A DNA stretch of 64,000 nucleotides from Thiospirochaeta perfilievii (GTDB lineage Bacteria; Spirochaetota; Spirochaetia; DSM-2461): positions 3,224,001 to 3,288,000 of the forward strand of contig NZ_CP035807.1 in NCBI RefSeq assembly GCF_008329945.1. The letters are read 5' to 3'. The notes beneath the pieces are model-generated. The model searched no databases, had not been told where the DNA came from, and worked only from the letters and a program-made list of their open reading frames with translations. Positions 1 through 9,196 of this stretch are shown here, one piece after another; the first letter of the stretch is position 1, and the number at the start of each line of letters is the position of its first letter. A program made the translations under genes and the position numbers.

Positions 1-597
1 CCATCCTATTTTAGTAGTATAGCAACGGAACACTGTTTTTTTACACCAATTAAAGATGGCCTATCTACTCTAAATTTAGAGTTTGATAAGAGTAATAAGC
101 AGTCTGTTAAAAACTATCTTAGAGAGTATGTAAAGTATAATACCTTTGAAATATCAATCCCATGTTTAAGGGATAGTAATTTAGCTCCTGAGGGTAAATC
201 AGGGTTAGAGATTAGCATCTTATTTGATTATGATTTAACAAAAAATATTATTGAACAAGGGTGGAAGAGGGAGTTTAAAGAGTATATGGAGGACCTTTTA
301 ATTGAGCAATTAAATACTCTTTATCCAAAATTAAAAAAGAGCATTATTAAGAGATTTTCTTCTACTCCCTTAACAGTTGAACGGTATACTAGTAGTAGTG
401 ATGGGGCAATAATAGGATGGGCCTTTACTAACCCTAAAATGCCTGTTATTCATAAATTCCTACAGGTTGCTAAGTCTGTAAAAACTCCTATAGACTCTGT
501 TTATCAGTGTGGACAGTGGACATATAGTCCTGCAGGGCTACCTATATCCATTTTAACTGGGAAATTGGCGGCTAACAAAATTCTTAAGAAATATTAG
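1..597 (+). CDS. Phytoene desaturase-like NAD(P)/FAD-dependent oxidoreductase, 5' end outside the window
   Basis: The reading frame is open from base 1 to a TAG at 595-597, giving the last 198 residues of a longer protein; the internal ATG at 286 is not the true start. The C-terminal stretch GQWTYSPAGLP followed by ISILTGKLAA matches the conserved C-terminal FAD-binding segment of the CrtI / all-trans-retinol 13,14-reductase type flavoprotein family. These enzymes desaturate or saturate polyene or isoprenoid chains using FAD. The N-terminal Rossmann dinucleotide motif lies upstream of the window, so the substrate cannot be judged. A short stem and T-rich tract follow the stop. The family call is fairly secure, the specific function is not. 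Confidence 0.7.
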   Translation, partial: PSYFSSIATEHCFFTPIKDGLSTLNLEFDKSNKQSVKNYLREYVKYNTFEISIPCLRDSNLAPEGKSGLEISILFDYDLTKNIIEQGWKREFKEYMEDLLIEQLNTLYPKLKKSIIKRFSSTPLTVERYTSSSDGAIIGWAFTNPKMPVIHKFLQVAKSVKTPIDSVYQCGQWTYSPAGLPISILTGKLAANKILKKY

Positions 598-618
598 CCT
601 AATGTTTAGGTTTTATTA
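598..618 (+). terminator. Weak possible terminator after the oxidoreductase gene
   Basis: A 5-bp stem (CCTAA, loop TGT, TTAGG, 598-610) is followed by TTTTATTAG. The stem is short, so this is only a tentative intrinsic terminator. Confidence 0.3.
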
Positions 619-715
619 GATTTTTGTTAAACCGTACCTTAAATAAATAATGGAATTTACATATTTTTTTTTAAGGGATATAAACTTCTTAATGACTTAT
701 TAAGGAGTATTTAAT

Positions 716-2812
716 TTGAGCATAAAGTCAAAGTTAATGTTATATATTGGAGGAACCCTTTCTGTTCTACTTGTCTTCTCATTTTCAATTTTAATCTACC
801 TATCTTATATAGAAATAAAAGATAACCTTGATATAGAGATGAATAATGAATCTACTACTATTACGAAGCAGGTATCAGATTTAATAAATACTTCCGCAAA
901 AAGTTACTTAATGGGTGTTGGTAATAGTGCACTAGTTATATCCCAAAATTTCAAAGGTGATAATAAAGAACAGTTAATTAGTGATCTAGTTAAAATACGT
1001 TTTTTAAAAACAGGGTTTATATTTATAACGGATGAAAAAGGAATAATAATTGGTCATCCTAATAAGGATTTAATTGGAACCATCTCTCCTATGCTCTCCT
1101 GGTTACAAAGGTTAAAGCATGATGAAAATGAGTTTAAAGAGTACGATGAATTGAATCGAAATAAACTTGTTTATAGGGTCTATGATACACACCTAGGGAT
1201 AAATATATGTGTTTCAGCTTATACATCAGAGTTTATTAATGCTGTTGATTTAAAAGAGTTAAATAAAACTATGAATAATATAAAAATTGGTAAAAGTGGA
1301 TATCCCTTTTTAATAGGGTATGATGGTAGAATTATCACCCACCCTAACAGGGAACTTTTACATGAAAACGGAAATGAACTTATAACTAAGATAGTTGAGA
1401 GTAAAAGTGGCTTTATTTTGTATAATTGGAGGATTAGTGATGAGAAAATTAGAGAGAAGTATGTTAAGTATAAAAATGATAAAAACTCAGAAATTATAGT
1501 TGCTGTTACCGGTTATATAGATGAAGCTTATAGAACACTACATAATCAGATTAAATTAATAATAATTATAGGTTCTCTAGTTTTAATAGTTGTATTACTT
1601 CTAATAACCCTTGTTTCTTCAAAAGTTACGACCCCTTTAAATAAATTCACAGACAAATTTAAGGATATATCTATAGGCCAAGGAGATTTGACCCAAAGAA
1701 TGGAAGTTAAAAGCGGTGATGAACTTGGTATTATGGCAGAATATTTTAACAAGTTTTTGGACAATTTACAGAAAATAGTTAATAGTGTTAAAAACTCTTC
1801 ATTAAAAACAATGGAGATTAAAAATAGAATATTGTCAGACGTTGATGAGACTTCTATAGCTTTAAGTCAGATAAATAGCAATGTTAATAGAATAAACGGC
1901 CAGACAGATGATCTATTTATCAATGTTAATAGTAGTGCCCTTTGTGTAACTACAATAAGCAAGGATATAAAAGAGCTTAATAGCTCAATAAATAAACAGG
2001 TTAAGATGTTTGATTTAACCTCACTAGATGTTTCTAATATGATTGAGTCTATTTCAAATGTACTTAAAATAACCGAATTTAAGCAAGAGTCTACAAAAAA
2101 ATTAGTTGAGAAGTCCCTAGAAGGGGGTGAAATAATTAATAAAACATTAATAGCGGTAAAAGAGGTTAGTTCTAAAGTAAGTAGTATAAAAAATATGGCT
2201 GAAGTAATAACAAATATTGCTAGTCAGACCAACTTACTATCAATTAATGCTGCTATAGAAGCCGCCCATGCAGGTGATTCTGGTAAGGGTTTTGCAGTTG
2301 TTGCAAATGAAATAGGGAAACTTGCTGATTCTTCTAGTAAAAACTCAGTAAAAATATCATCTGTTATTAAGGATATTGAAAAGTCTATAATTGCCACGGA
2401 TGATTTAAGCCATAAAACAAGTGATAGCTTTAATCTAATATTGTCAGAAATAAATGAATTAGTTGAAACTTTAGATAGTATAAATAAACGTAATAGAGAG
2501 TTAAATAATGATGGCAAAAGTGCTTTAAGTTCAATTAATGAGTTAAATAGTCAATCGCATCTTGTTATGAATATGATAAACTCTATAAAAAATGAATCAG
2601 ATGAGGTAAAGAGTGCTATGGATAAGACAAAGGTAGTAACTACAAATTTAGTTAGCGGGGTAAAAGAGATTAGTATTAGTGTCAAGGGGATAACAGAGTC
2701 TATTGATGGGCACAAATCTACCACTGTTGAGCTTGAAGAGAATAGTCTTTTATTAGATAAACAGATTAATAAGTTTAAAAGTTACCCTATGTCCGAAGTG
2801 AGTAAGTCTTAA
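716..2812 (+). CDS. Methyl-accepting chemotaxis protein with periplasmic dCache sensor
   Basis: A 698-residue membrane chemoreceptor starting at TTG 716, which is preceded by a good AAGGAG ribosome-binding site at 702-707. A transmembrane segment lies at about residues 8-30. A periplasmic double-Cache region follows, with the two characteristic repeats [16 protein letters not shown] and [17 protein letters not shown] second membrane segment lies at about 280-300, then a HAMP domain and the cytoplasmic signalling domain. The hairpin-tip motif is present as [20 protein letters not shown]. It should bind a small periplasmic ligand and control a CheA/CheW complex; the ligand cannot be deduced. 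It is monocistronic here, facing modC tail to tail. Confidence 0.93.
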   Translation: MSIKSKLMLYIGGTLSVLLVFSFSILIYLSYIEIKDNLDIEMNNESTTITKQVSDLINTSAKSYLMGVGNSALVISQNFKGDNKEQLISDLVKIRFLKTGFIFITDEKGIIIGHPNKDLIGTISPMLSWLQRLKHDENEFKEYDELNRNKLVYRVYDTHLGINICVSAYTSEFINAVDLKELNKTMNNIKIGKSGYPFLIGYDGRIITHPNRELLHENGNELITKIVESKSGFILYNWRISDEKIREKYVKYKNDKNSEIIVAVTGYIDEAYRTLHNQIKLIIIIGSLVLIVVLLLITLVSSKVTTPLNKFTDKFKDISIGQGDLTQRMEVKSGDELGIMAEYFNKFLDNLQKIVNSVKNSSLKTMEIKNRILSDVDETSIALSQINSNVNRINGQTDDLFINVNSSALCVTTISKDIKELNSSINKQVKMFDLTSLDVSNMIESISNVLKITEFKQESTKKLVEKSLEGGEIINKTLIAVKEVSSKVSSIKNMAEVITNIASQTNLLSINAAIEAAHAGDSGKGFAVVANEIGKLADSSSKNSVKISSVIKDIEKSIIATDDLSHKTSDSFNLILSEINELVETLDSINKRNRELNNDGKSALSSINELNSQSHLVMNMINSIKNESDEVKSAMDKTKVVTTNLVSGVKEISISVKGITESIDGHKSTTVELEENSLLLDKQINKFKSYPMSEVSKS

Positions 2813-2826
2813 ATAGACAGTATACC

Positions 2827-3525
2827 CTATCTTCTATATAGGTCATATTTTTTAATTGGATTGCTCTTAATTATGTCAAATATTGAGCCAAAGCCAACTT
2901 TTTTGCCCTTTTCTATAACATAAATGTCATCTGTAATTCTCTGTATATCCGGTAGATCATGACTAATTATAAGCATTGGAATGTTTAAACTATCCCCAAC
3001 TCTTTTTATATATGGTAAAATTGACTCTCTAAGATTGTTATCAACAGCATTAAATGGTTCATCTAATAGTAGTAACTTTGGGGATGTTAAAATAGCTCTT
3101 CCAATGGCAACTCTCTGTTGTTCTCCTCCTGATATCCTATTAGGCATAACATCTAAAAGATTATTTAATCCTAATAGTTCTGTAACTTCGCTTAAAGAGA
3201 TGGATCTATCTTTAATATATCTACAACCAAACTCAAGATTTTCCCTAACATTTAGATGGGGAAATAGAAGTTTTTCTTGAAAAACTACTCCTATTCTCCT
3301 CTTATTAGGGGGAATGAAAATTTTCTGTTTTACATTAACTAGAGTCTCTCCATCTAATTTAATAAATCCTGTTGAAGGTCTTAATAAGCCATTTAATAGG
3401 GAGAATAAAGAAGTTTTTCCAGCCCCAGAATGGCCATAAATCCCATAGGTTTTATTGTGAAACTCAGCGGATAAGTCTAGTTTAAACTCTCTTCTTTCCA
3501 GTTGAATATCAAACTCTAATCCCAT
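2827..3525 (-). CDS. modC: Molybdate ABC transporter ATP-binding protein
   Basis: A 232-residue ABC ATPase with Walker A GHSGAGKTS, signature ISGGEQQRVAIGRA and Walker B LLLLDEPF. It is the last gene of a minus-strand modA-modB-modC operon, starting 2 nt after the modB stop codon. It should power uptake of molybdate (or tungstate) through ModB. Classical ModC is about 350 residues with a C-terminal molybdate-binding TOBE/MOP domain. This protein ends soon after the nucleotide-binding domain and has no room for one, so it cannot sense substrate by that route. Substrate assignment rests mainly on ModA. Sulfate or tungstate transport cannot be excluded. Confidence 0.85.
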   Translation of the reverse strand: MGLEFDIQLERREFKLDLSAEFHNKTYGIYGHSGAGKTSLFSLLNGLLRPSTGFIKLDGETLVNVKQKIFIPPNKRRIGVVFQEKLLFPHLNVRENLEFGCRYIKDRSISLSEVTELLGLNNLLDVMPNRISGGEQQRVAIGRAILTSPKLLLLDEPFNAVDNNLRESILPYIKRVGDSLNIPMLIISHDLPDIQRITDDIYVIEKGKKVGFGSIFDIIKSNPIKKYDLYRR

Positions 3526-3527
3526 AC

Positions 3528-4211
3528 TTAATTCCCTCTCTTTTTTATTTTTTTCTCAAAAATATTAGATATCACCAGCGCTAAAAATGAGATTAAAATG
3601 GATATTGTCACAAGTAGGGCGGCATAACCCTCCTCCCCAGGAATTTGAAGTTTCGAGTAGACTGCCAATGGAATTGTTCTTGTTACTCCACTAATGTTTC
3701 CTGCAAAAGTCATTGTTGCACCAAACTCTCCAAGGCATCTTGCAAAACCTAAAACAACACCATTTATTATACCAGGAATAATTTGTGGAAGAGTAACTCT
3801 TAAAAGTATACTATATCTACTTGCTCCTAGGGTTTTTGCAACACCTTCTAATTTTTTATCCAACATTTCTAAGGAAATTTTTATGCTTTTATATATAAGT
3901 GGGAAGGAAACAACCATGGATGTTATTACAACAGCTGCAGGTGTAAATGCTACTCTAATATTAAACCATTTAAATATAATAGACCCTACTAAGCCATTTT
4001 TCCCTAGGATTATTAGTAGTAAATAACCTATTGTAACAGGGGGCATAACAAGGGGTAGGTTTATTACTCCATCTAGTAAGCTTTTTCCGTGGAAATCCCC
4101 CTTTGTAATAATTAGGGATATAAATAGAGCTATTGGAAGGTTTATAATAGTAGCTAAAGTTGCCATTTTTACCGATAATAGTATAGTTGTTATAAGCTCA
4201 TTATAATCCAT
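3528..4211 (-). CDS. modB: Molybdate ABC transporter permease
   Basis: A 227-residue inner-membrane permease with about five transmembrane helices. It carries the cytoplasmic EAA-loop signature (GVAKTLGASRYSILLRVTLP, then IIPGI) that docks onto the ATPase. Its length and the LVMPPVTIGYLLL segment fit the ModB/CysT family. It sits between modA and modC with gaps of 16 and 2 nt, so all three are expected to be co-transcribed and to form one importer for molybdate or tungstate. Confidence 0.9.
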   Translation of the reverse strand: MDYNELITTILLSVKMATLATIINLPIALFISLIITKGDFHGKSLLDGVINLPLVMPPVTIGYLLLIILGKNGLVGSIIFKWFNIRVAFTPAAVVITSMVVSFPLIYKSIKISLEMLDKKLEGVAKTLGASRYSILLRVTLPQIIPGIINGVVLGFARCLGEFGATMTFAGNISGVTRTIPLAVYSKLQIPGEEGYAALLVTISILISFLALVISNIFEKKIKKRGN

Positions 4212-4227
4212 ATATTCCCTCTAAAAG

Positions 4228-4986
4228 CTATTTTTTAGGTATAAAACCATACTTAGTGAATATCTCTTTAGCCTCATTACTATTTACAAGGTAGTCATAA
4301 AAAAGCTTACCCTCTTTTGAACTAAACTTTGTTAATCCACAGTAGTACTCTATACTTGGGTGAGACTCTACAGGGAATTGGGAAACAATTTTTACCCTAT
4401 TTGACTTTTTTGCATCTGATAAATAGACAATGCCTAACTCAGCCTCAGAAAACTCGATAACAGATAGGGCTCCTCGGACATCTAATGTTGGTTGTATACG
4501 ATCCTTTAATACTTTAAACCAATTAAAATACTCTAAGGCAGCTTTTCCGTAGGCTCCTGCAGGAACAAAGGTAGGGTCTCCTAGGGATAACCTTCCACTA
4601 AATAAACTAGGTAGTGAACTATTTTTATCCATATCAAAACTCCTAATTTCCGAATCTATAGGTGCTATTAAAACTAATCTATTACTAAGAAATGGTTTAA
4701 AATCTAATAACAATTTAAGGTTATTAACATACTCTATCCATCTACTAGAAGCTGAAATATAGACGTCTGCTACACCTCCACTGTTTAACTGTCTTGCAAG
4801 GGTTCCACTTGCTCCTGGGTTTGTATTTACTTTAATACCACTACTTTTTTTAAAAGTTTCTGCAAGCTCTTCAATTAAATCAGTGGTACTAGCGGCGTTA
4901 TATATTGTTAGCTCTTTTCTCTCATCCCCAAATTGAGCAGGAACTACAATAATTAAATAACAAAGAAAAAGTAGTATTTTTTTCAT
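4228..4986 (-). CDS. modA: Molybdate-binding periplasmic protein
   Basis: A 252-residue solute-binding protein with a Sec signal peptide (residues 1 to about 17). The mature part begins with the ModA-family pattern LTIYNAASTTDLIEELA and later GASGTLARQL, DVYISAS and GAYGKAALEYF. It binds the oxyanion in the periplasm and delivers it to ModB. It is the first gene of the operon, with an AAGGAG site 7 nt before the ATG. A 15-bp palindrome about 40-50 bp upstream overlaps the likely promoter. Molybdate supply suggests that the organism makes a molybdopterin enzyme, none of which is in this window. Confidence 0.9.
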   Translation of the reverse strand: MKKILLFLCYLIIVVPAQFGDERKELTIYNAASTTDLIEELAETFKKSSGIKVNTNPGASGTLARQLNSGGVADVYISASSRWIEYVNNLKLLLDFKPFLSNRLVLIAPIDSEIRSFDMDKNSSLPSLFSGRLSLGDPTFVPAGAYGKAALEYFNWFKVLKDRIQPTLDVRGALSVIEFSEAELGIVYLSDAKKSNRVKIVSQFPVESHPSIEYYCGLTKFSSKEGKLFYDYLVNSNEAKEIFTKYGFIPKK

Positions 4987-5022
4987 AAGTTAACTCCTTA
5001 TAGGAATTACTGTATTATATAT

Positions 5023-5037
5023 TTGATTAATAATCAA
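5023..5037. promoter_or_regulatory. Palindrome TTGATTAATAATCAA upstream of modA
   Basis: A perfect 7-1-7 inverted repeat located just upstream of a TATAAT-like element reading toward modA on the minus strand. It resembles an FNR box (TTGAT-N4-ATCAA) but has five rather than four central bases, so FNR binding is doubtful. The position suits a repressor or dual regulator of modABC. Confidence 0.4.
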
Positions 5038-5091
5038 TATTACCGTAAAAAATTGAGACAATTTACATTTTTGTCAAATTTTAGTTAAAAT

Positions 5092-5107
5092 TTTACATAA
5101 ATGTAAA
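5092..5107. promoter_or_regulatory. Inverted repeat TTTACAT-AA-ATGTAAA between modA and slyD
   Basis: Perfect 7-bp arms with a 2-bp centre. Another half-site, TTTACAT, lies at 5062-5068. The intergenic region holds only these repeats and a TATAAT (5189-5194) that probably serves the downstream isomerase gene. The cognate regulator is unknown. Confidence 0.3.
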
Positions 5108-5215
5108 CTATAAGAATTAATATGAACTTTTTCTGAAATAACCAATTATGTAATTTAAACTATAGAAAAAAAATATGTAAATCTATATTATAATTGCACA
5201 ATTAAGGATGGTTAT

Positions 5216-5719
5216 ATGGTAATAACAAAAAATAGTATGGTTACAGTAGATTATACTCTTAAAGATGATAAGGGTATTGTTATAGATAGTTCAAAAGAGA
5301 GTGGTCCATTCTCTTATATTCAAGGAATGGAGGAGACTCTACCTGGAATGGAAGAGATATTGGAAGGACAAAAAGAGGGTTTTACATTTGATGGAGTTAT
5401 CCCATGTGATAAAGCCTATGGAAAAAGAGATAAAGAGTTTTTTATGCCTGTTCCAAAAGGTGATTTTGAAAATGCTGATGCTTTAGAAGTAGGTATGTCT
5501 ATCTCAATAATTAATAATTACGATGAAGCTCAAGAGATGGAAATTATTGCTATTGATAATGAAAATATTACTATTGATGCAAATAGCCCATATGCAGATA
5601 TGGATATTCAGTTCTCTTGCAAGGTTCTAGAGGTGCGTGAAGCTACAAAAGAGGAGATCGAAGAGTCTTTAGAAGAGTTACACCACCACGATGAGGATTG
5701 TGACTGCGGTAACCATTAA
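5216..5719 (+). CDS. slyD: SlyD-type FKBP peptidyl-prolyl cis-trans isomerase
   Basis: A 167-residue cytoplasmic prolyl isomerase and chaperone. The N-terminal FKBP half shows VTVDYTLKDDKGIVIDSS and GMEETLPGMEEILEGQKEG, followed by the inserted-flap region with the conserved AYGKRD segment. The C-terminus is a short metal-binding tail rich in His, Asp and Cys (HHHDEDCDCGNH), shorter than the E. coli SlyD tail. SlyD proteins assist protein folding and can donate nickel to hydrogenase maturation. The ATG at 5216 has an AAGGA site about 8 nt upstream. The gene is monocistronic and ends in a strong hairpin terminator shared with the converging cupin gene. Confidence 0.92.
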   Translation: MVITKNSMVTVDYTLKDDKGIVIDSSKESGPFSYIQGMEETLPGMEEILEGQKEGFTFDGVIPCDKAYGKRDKEFFMPVPKGDFENADALEVGMSISIINNYDEAQEMEIIAIDNENITIDANSPYADMDIQFSCKVLEVREATKEEIEESLEELHHHDEDCDCGNH

Positions 5720-5720
5720 T

Positions 5721-5774
5721 AAAAAAAGGGGCTGTTGTAAAAGTCATTATGACTTTCAACAGCCTTTTTTTATG
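5721..5774. terminator. Bidirectional intrinsic terminator between slyD and the DUF985 gene
   Basis: A run of A bases is followed by a long hairpin: GGCTGTTG pairs with CAACAGCC and AAAGTCA with TGACTTT, with a 2-nt bulge and a TTA loop. A T run follows. The flanking A and T tracts make it work for both converging genes. The stop codon of the minus-strand gene lies within the T run. Confidence 0.9.
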
Positions 5775-6270
5775 TCAACTTTTCAATTATAGTGCTATGT
5801 TCTGGATATAGCTTTATAAGCTCTTTGCTTTTAAATAGTTCAAAGTCCATAAAATCAAAACCAAAGCTTACCATACAGCCAACTAGGGATACTCCCTTTC
5901 CTGATTTAATATAAGATCCAAATATTGTTCCTGCAGGTACTATTACCTGGGGATACTCATTTTTATTTACATCTAATCCAAGGGTTATCTCACTTAACTT
6001 ACCACTATTATCTATCATAACAATAGTTAATGGTTCACCTCCGTGGAAATACCACACTTCATCGGATTTTAGCCTATGGAAGTGGGAAACCTCCATATCG
6101 TTTAGCATAAAATATATACTACTGGATAAAGCCCTATATTCACTTCTCTCAAGACCAAAATCTCTACCATTTAAAGTGATAGGGGATCTGTATGTTTGTG
6201 AATAATAACCTCCCTCAGGATGTGCCGTTAGGGATAGTTTTTTTATAATGTTCTCTCTGTCTATGTTCAT
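5770..6270 (-). CDS. DUF985 (Cupin_5) family protein
   Basis: A 166-residue single-domain cupin. Family hallmarks are [13 protein letters not shown] near the N-terminus, [19 protein letters not shown], then [13 protein letters not shown], and a late [13 protein letters not shown]. The beta-barrel pocket has candidate metal ligands in HFHR and the following Glu. Members are small cupins of poorly defined enzymatic function. The start codon overlaps the stop of the upstream chemoreceptor gene by 4 nt (ATGA), so the two are translationally coupled. This implies a functional link or at least matched expression. Family assignment is firm, function unknown. Confidence 0.85.
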   Translation of the reverse strand: MNIDRENIIKKLSLTAHPEGGYYSQTYRSPITLNGRDFGLERSEYRALSSSIYFMLNDMEVSHFHRLKSDEVWYFHGGEPLTIVMIDNSGKLSEITLGLDVNKNEYPQVIVPAGTIFGSYIKSGKGVSLVGCMVSFGFDFMDFELFKSKELIKLYPEHSTIIEKLT

Positions 6271-8303
6271 AATATGAATCCTTCTAATAATTTTTCTAGG
6301 TCATTAGTTGCTTCTTCATTTTGTAATATTACTCTTTTTAACTCTTTAACACTATTTTGAATATTTTTTGTACCATTACTCTGTTCTAGAGATGCCTGTT
6401 CAATCTGCTTAAAACTATTTTGTAACCCCTCTATAGAGCTATTCATAATTACGTTTTTAGACTGTTGTAACTTAGTTATCTCTCGTATCGATTGGGTTGA
6501 ATCCATTAAGGATGTTATCGCCCCTAAAACTTCATTTGTTCCTGCAGACTGCTCACTCATAGCTAAGGATACTTCATCTATTAACTGGCTTGTATGTTTT
6601 ACATCAACACCTACAATATTTAATGCCTTACCAGCTCCTTCAGATAATTCAACCCCGTTATTAACTAGGGAGATCATTTTTTTTATGTGGTCAGATATCT
6701 GTTTTGCACTACCAGATGAATCTTCAGCTAACTTTCTTACTTCCTGGGCTACAACTGCAAAACCTTTACCGGACTCCCCTGCGTGAGCTGCCTCAATAGC
6801 TGCATTCATTGCAAGAAGGTTAGTTTTATCTGCGATATTAGTAATAACTGAAACCATCTGTATAATCTCATCAGAAAACTCCTCAACCCGCTTAACAGCT
6901 ACTATTGATTGGTTTACAGCCTCGCCACCCTTATTTGCTACAGTTACTAGGTTGTTACTAAGGTCATTAGCTGATCTTGTTGTTTGGTTTACAGACTCAA
7001 TATTTGCTGCCATCTCATTTATTGAGCTTGAAGTTTGTTCAACAAATGATGCCTGGGTTTCAATATTTTGTGCAATCTGTTCCACCGACTCTAACATCTC
7101 TTTTAGGTTGTTTGTAGTCTCATTAGCGATCTCAATTTGATCCTTAGTACTTTTTGAAGTCTGTTCATTTGCAGCTACAATGTTATAGGTAGAATCCTCA
7201 GTTGTGATTAGAACATTTTTTATTACATTTGCAGATTGTTTTACATTACTCCCTAGGTTTTTAACCTCTTTCAGTAGACTTCTTAGGCCCCCTAGAAAGT
7301 TATTAATTGTATCAGTTAGTTCACCTACTTCATCATAATCTAGAATCTCGACCTGTTTTGTTAAATCCCCATTACCCATAGAAATTTCCTTCATCTTACT
7401 ATTTAGATTTTGCAACTGTTTTCTCTGAAATAGGGATGATGTATATTGAAATATAATTGTAACAATAAGTAGCTGAAAGAAATATATTATATATATAGGG
7501 GTTACACTAGGTTTTGTATCTTTGGTGAAATCATAGGGGAATGTTATAATACTTTTATCTACTTGTAAAAACTGGGCAGTCTCCTCTATATAATTCCTTC
7601 TTGCCTCATTTAAAGTTAAATCCCCTTTTACTACTTTGTGCAGTAACTCTTCGTACATCATCTCTGAGGTGTATATCATTTTACTAGCATCAATAAGAGT
7701 TAGGGATATAAAAACTGTTAATGAGGTTATAAGTATTACATTTTTTCTATGAATAGGCATCTTCCTAGGGGAAGATTCTATTGTATAAATTTTTAGTAGG
7801 GACTTCGCCTTATAGATAGACATATTAATAATGTTATACTCAATAACTGAGAATATAGCTGCGGTAGAAAGGGTGTAGAGCAGACTAACAATAAAACTGT
7901 TCAAAACAAATGGACTAGTTATTAGGTTTACAATAAAGGATATTAGATAGACAAAAATATTCATAATAATAATTACACTATTTAACCGTGTAATAATTTT
8001 TATAGCTCTATCCCTCTCATTTGTATCTAACTCTTCTTTGTTAAATATTTTATAAGTCGTATCATGAAAGGGTTTTAAGTATTTATTTAATATTACACCA
8101 ATTATAGTTCCAGGTAATAAGCCATATAATAAGGACTCTTTAATTAGGCTTATTCCAAGTCTCTCTTTGTTAACTATTCCATGCATTAAACCCATGGTAA
8201 GATTTGAAGATAGGGTTGTTAATGCCAAACTTGCCGATATTACTATTATCGATGTCAGTACTACTTTTAATCTAAATTCCGGATATTCACTGTTTAATCT
8301 CAT
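6267..8303 (-). CDS. Methyl-accepting chemotaxis protein with polytopic membrane sensor region
   Basis: A 678-residue chemoreceptor. Instead of the usual two membrane helices, the first 290 residues contain about six hydrophobic segments (roughly 12-34, 52-72, 105-130, 135-165, 188-208 and 268-290). A modest extracytoplasmic loop lies between the last two. A HAMP domain follows (about 292-345, [20 protein letters not shown]). The signalling domain carries the hairpin-tip motif [20 protein letters not shown]. The membrane region does not match a sensor family I can name and may itself be the sensing unit. A GGAG site lies 8 nt before the ATG. It overlaps the DUF985 cupin gene by 4 nt downstream. 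Confidence 0.9.
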   Translation of the reverse strand: MRLNSEYPEFRLKVVLTSIIVISASLALTTLSSNLTMGLMHGIVNKERLGISLIKESLLYGLLPGTIIGVILNKYLKPFHDTTYKIFNKEELDTNERDRAIKIITRLNSVIIIMNIFVYLISFIVNLITSPFVLNSFIVSLLYTLSTAAIFSVIEYNIINMSIYKAKSLLKIYTIESSPRKMPIHRKNVILITSLTVFISLTLIDASKMIYTSEMMYEELLHKVVKGDLTLNEARRNYIEETAQFLQVDKSIITFPYDFTKDTKPSVTPIYIIYFFQLLIVTIIFQYTSSLFQRKQLQNLNSKMKEISMGNGDLTKQVEILDYDEVGELTDTINNFLGGLRSLLKEVKNLGSNVKQSANVIKNVLITTEDSTYNIVAANEQTSKSTKDQIEIANETTNNLKEMLESVEQIAQNIETQASFVEQTSSSINEMAANIESVNQTTRSANDLSNNLVTVANKGGEAVNQSIVAVKRVEEFSDEIIQMVSVITNIADKTNLLAMNAAIEAAHAGESGKGFAVVAQEVRKLAEDSSGSAKQISDHIKKMISLVNNGVELSEGAGKALNIVGVDVKHTSQLIDEVSLAMSEQSAGTNEVLGAITSLMDSTQSIREITKLQQSKNVIMNSSIEGLQNSFKQIEQASLEQSNGTKNIQNSVKELKRVILQNEEATNDLEKLLEGFIL

Positions 8304-8360
8304 TTTTTTGACTCCACTTATTTTATTAAAATAATTCCTTTAGTTGCAGTAATCAACTAT

Positions 8361-8366
8361 ATTATA
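8361..8366 (-). promoter_or_regulatory. Probable -10 element (TATAAT on the minus strand) for the chemoreceptor-cupin operon
   Basis: TATAAT read on the minus strand about 58 nt before the chemoreceptor ATG. No convincing -35 hexamer is seen at 17 nt upstream, and no FliA-type element is present. Confidence 0.4.
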
Positions 8367-8395
8367 GAATATTAACAAAAATTTAATGTTTACAA

Positions 8396-9082
8396 TTAAT
8401 CTTCCTCTAGAAGAATCTCATCATTAAAAAACTCTTCATACATAATATCTTCGATAATCTGAGTTACTTGAATATGTAGATCCTTAGTATAAATAAGTTT
8501 ATGATCTAGAAAAAGTTGAGCCCTATAATCCTCTCCCTCACTCTCTAAAAACAGAGTTATAACATCTATTAATTCATCTATATCACTTTTATCCTTAACA
8601 TAAACTTCTATGTTTTCTAAAAGCCGGTTAAAAGCGCTGTATGGTTCATAATCTAAATCTGATAAATCCTTATCTTTTTCGGATTGTAACTCTAGCTGCC
8701 CTAAAAGAGATATTAAATAGTTAAAGGCCTCCCTTGTTTTATTATAATTCGATGTAAAGTAGTAGCTATCAAACTCATCATTACCCTTAATTAGAGATAG
8801 TTCAAGTTTATGTTCAATCCTCTCACCTATATAATCAGCAATTATTGTTTTATCAAATAGAGTCTCATCTTTAAATTTTACACTTAAAGCTGTAGACCAG
8901 TTGTTATCTACACCTAGGTTAATATTTATATACTTATAACCATTTTTTAGTTCCCATGTTTCAACTTCTATATTTGTATTGTATATTGTTCCATTATTAA
9001 AAAGATCAATATCCTTAGGTTTAAATATATAACTACTATTAATAAACTGTTTTATACCTAACTTTACTAGTATATCTGTCAT
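8396..9082 (-). CDS. Unrecognised acidic cytoplasmic protein
   Basis: A 228-residue protein that I cannot place in a family. It has no signal peptide or membrane segment. It is rich in acidic residues and ends in a strongly acidic tail (FFNDEILLEED). The N-terminal half is beta-rich in appearance (NTNIEVETWELKNGYKYI) and the C-terminal half looks helical. A very good ribosome-binding site (AGGAGAGGAG, 7 nt from the ATG) and codon use like its neighbours support it as a real gene. It is transcribed alone, divergently from the TetR gene, with no functional clue from context. Confidence 0.75.
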   Translation of the reverse strand: MTDILVKLGIKQFINSSYIFKPKDIDLFNNGTIYNTNIEVETWELKNGYKYININLGVDNNWSTALSVKFKDETLFDKTIIADYIGERIEHKLELSLIKGNDEFDSYYFTSNYNKTREAFNYLISLLGQLELQSEKDKDLSDLDYEPYSAFNRLLENIEVYVKDKSDIDELIDVITLFLESEGEDYRAQLFLDHKLIYTKDLHIQVTQIIEDIMYEEFFNDEILLEED

Positions 9083-9158
9083 TTTATTCTCCTCTCCTAT
9101 ATATAGTTAACAAATATAATTTTAAAATAGGAAAGTGGCAATTGCTATAAGATATCTT

Positions 9159-9188
9159 TTGATTTACAAGATCCATTTATATGATAAT
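9159..9188 (+). promoter_or_regulatory. Putative promoter of the tetR gene, apparently giving a leaderless mRNA
   Basis: TTGATT (9159-9164), 18 nt, then GATAAT (9183-9188). The ATG at 9197 lies only 8 nt after the -10 element and no ribosome-binding site is visible, so the transcript would start at or next to the initiation codon. Confidence 0.4.
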
Positions 9189-9196
9189 ATCAGTTT

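Noticed and set aside
286-597. A separate 103-residue gene starting at 286
   Set aside because: The same frame is open to base 1 and the protein is the C-terminal part of a longer flavoprotein.
5023-5037. Classical FNR box
   Set aside because: The spacing between TTGAT and ATCAA is five, not four, so it is reported only as a palindrome.
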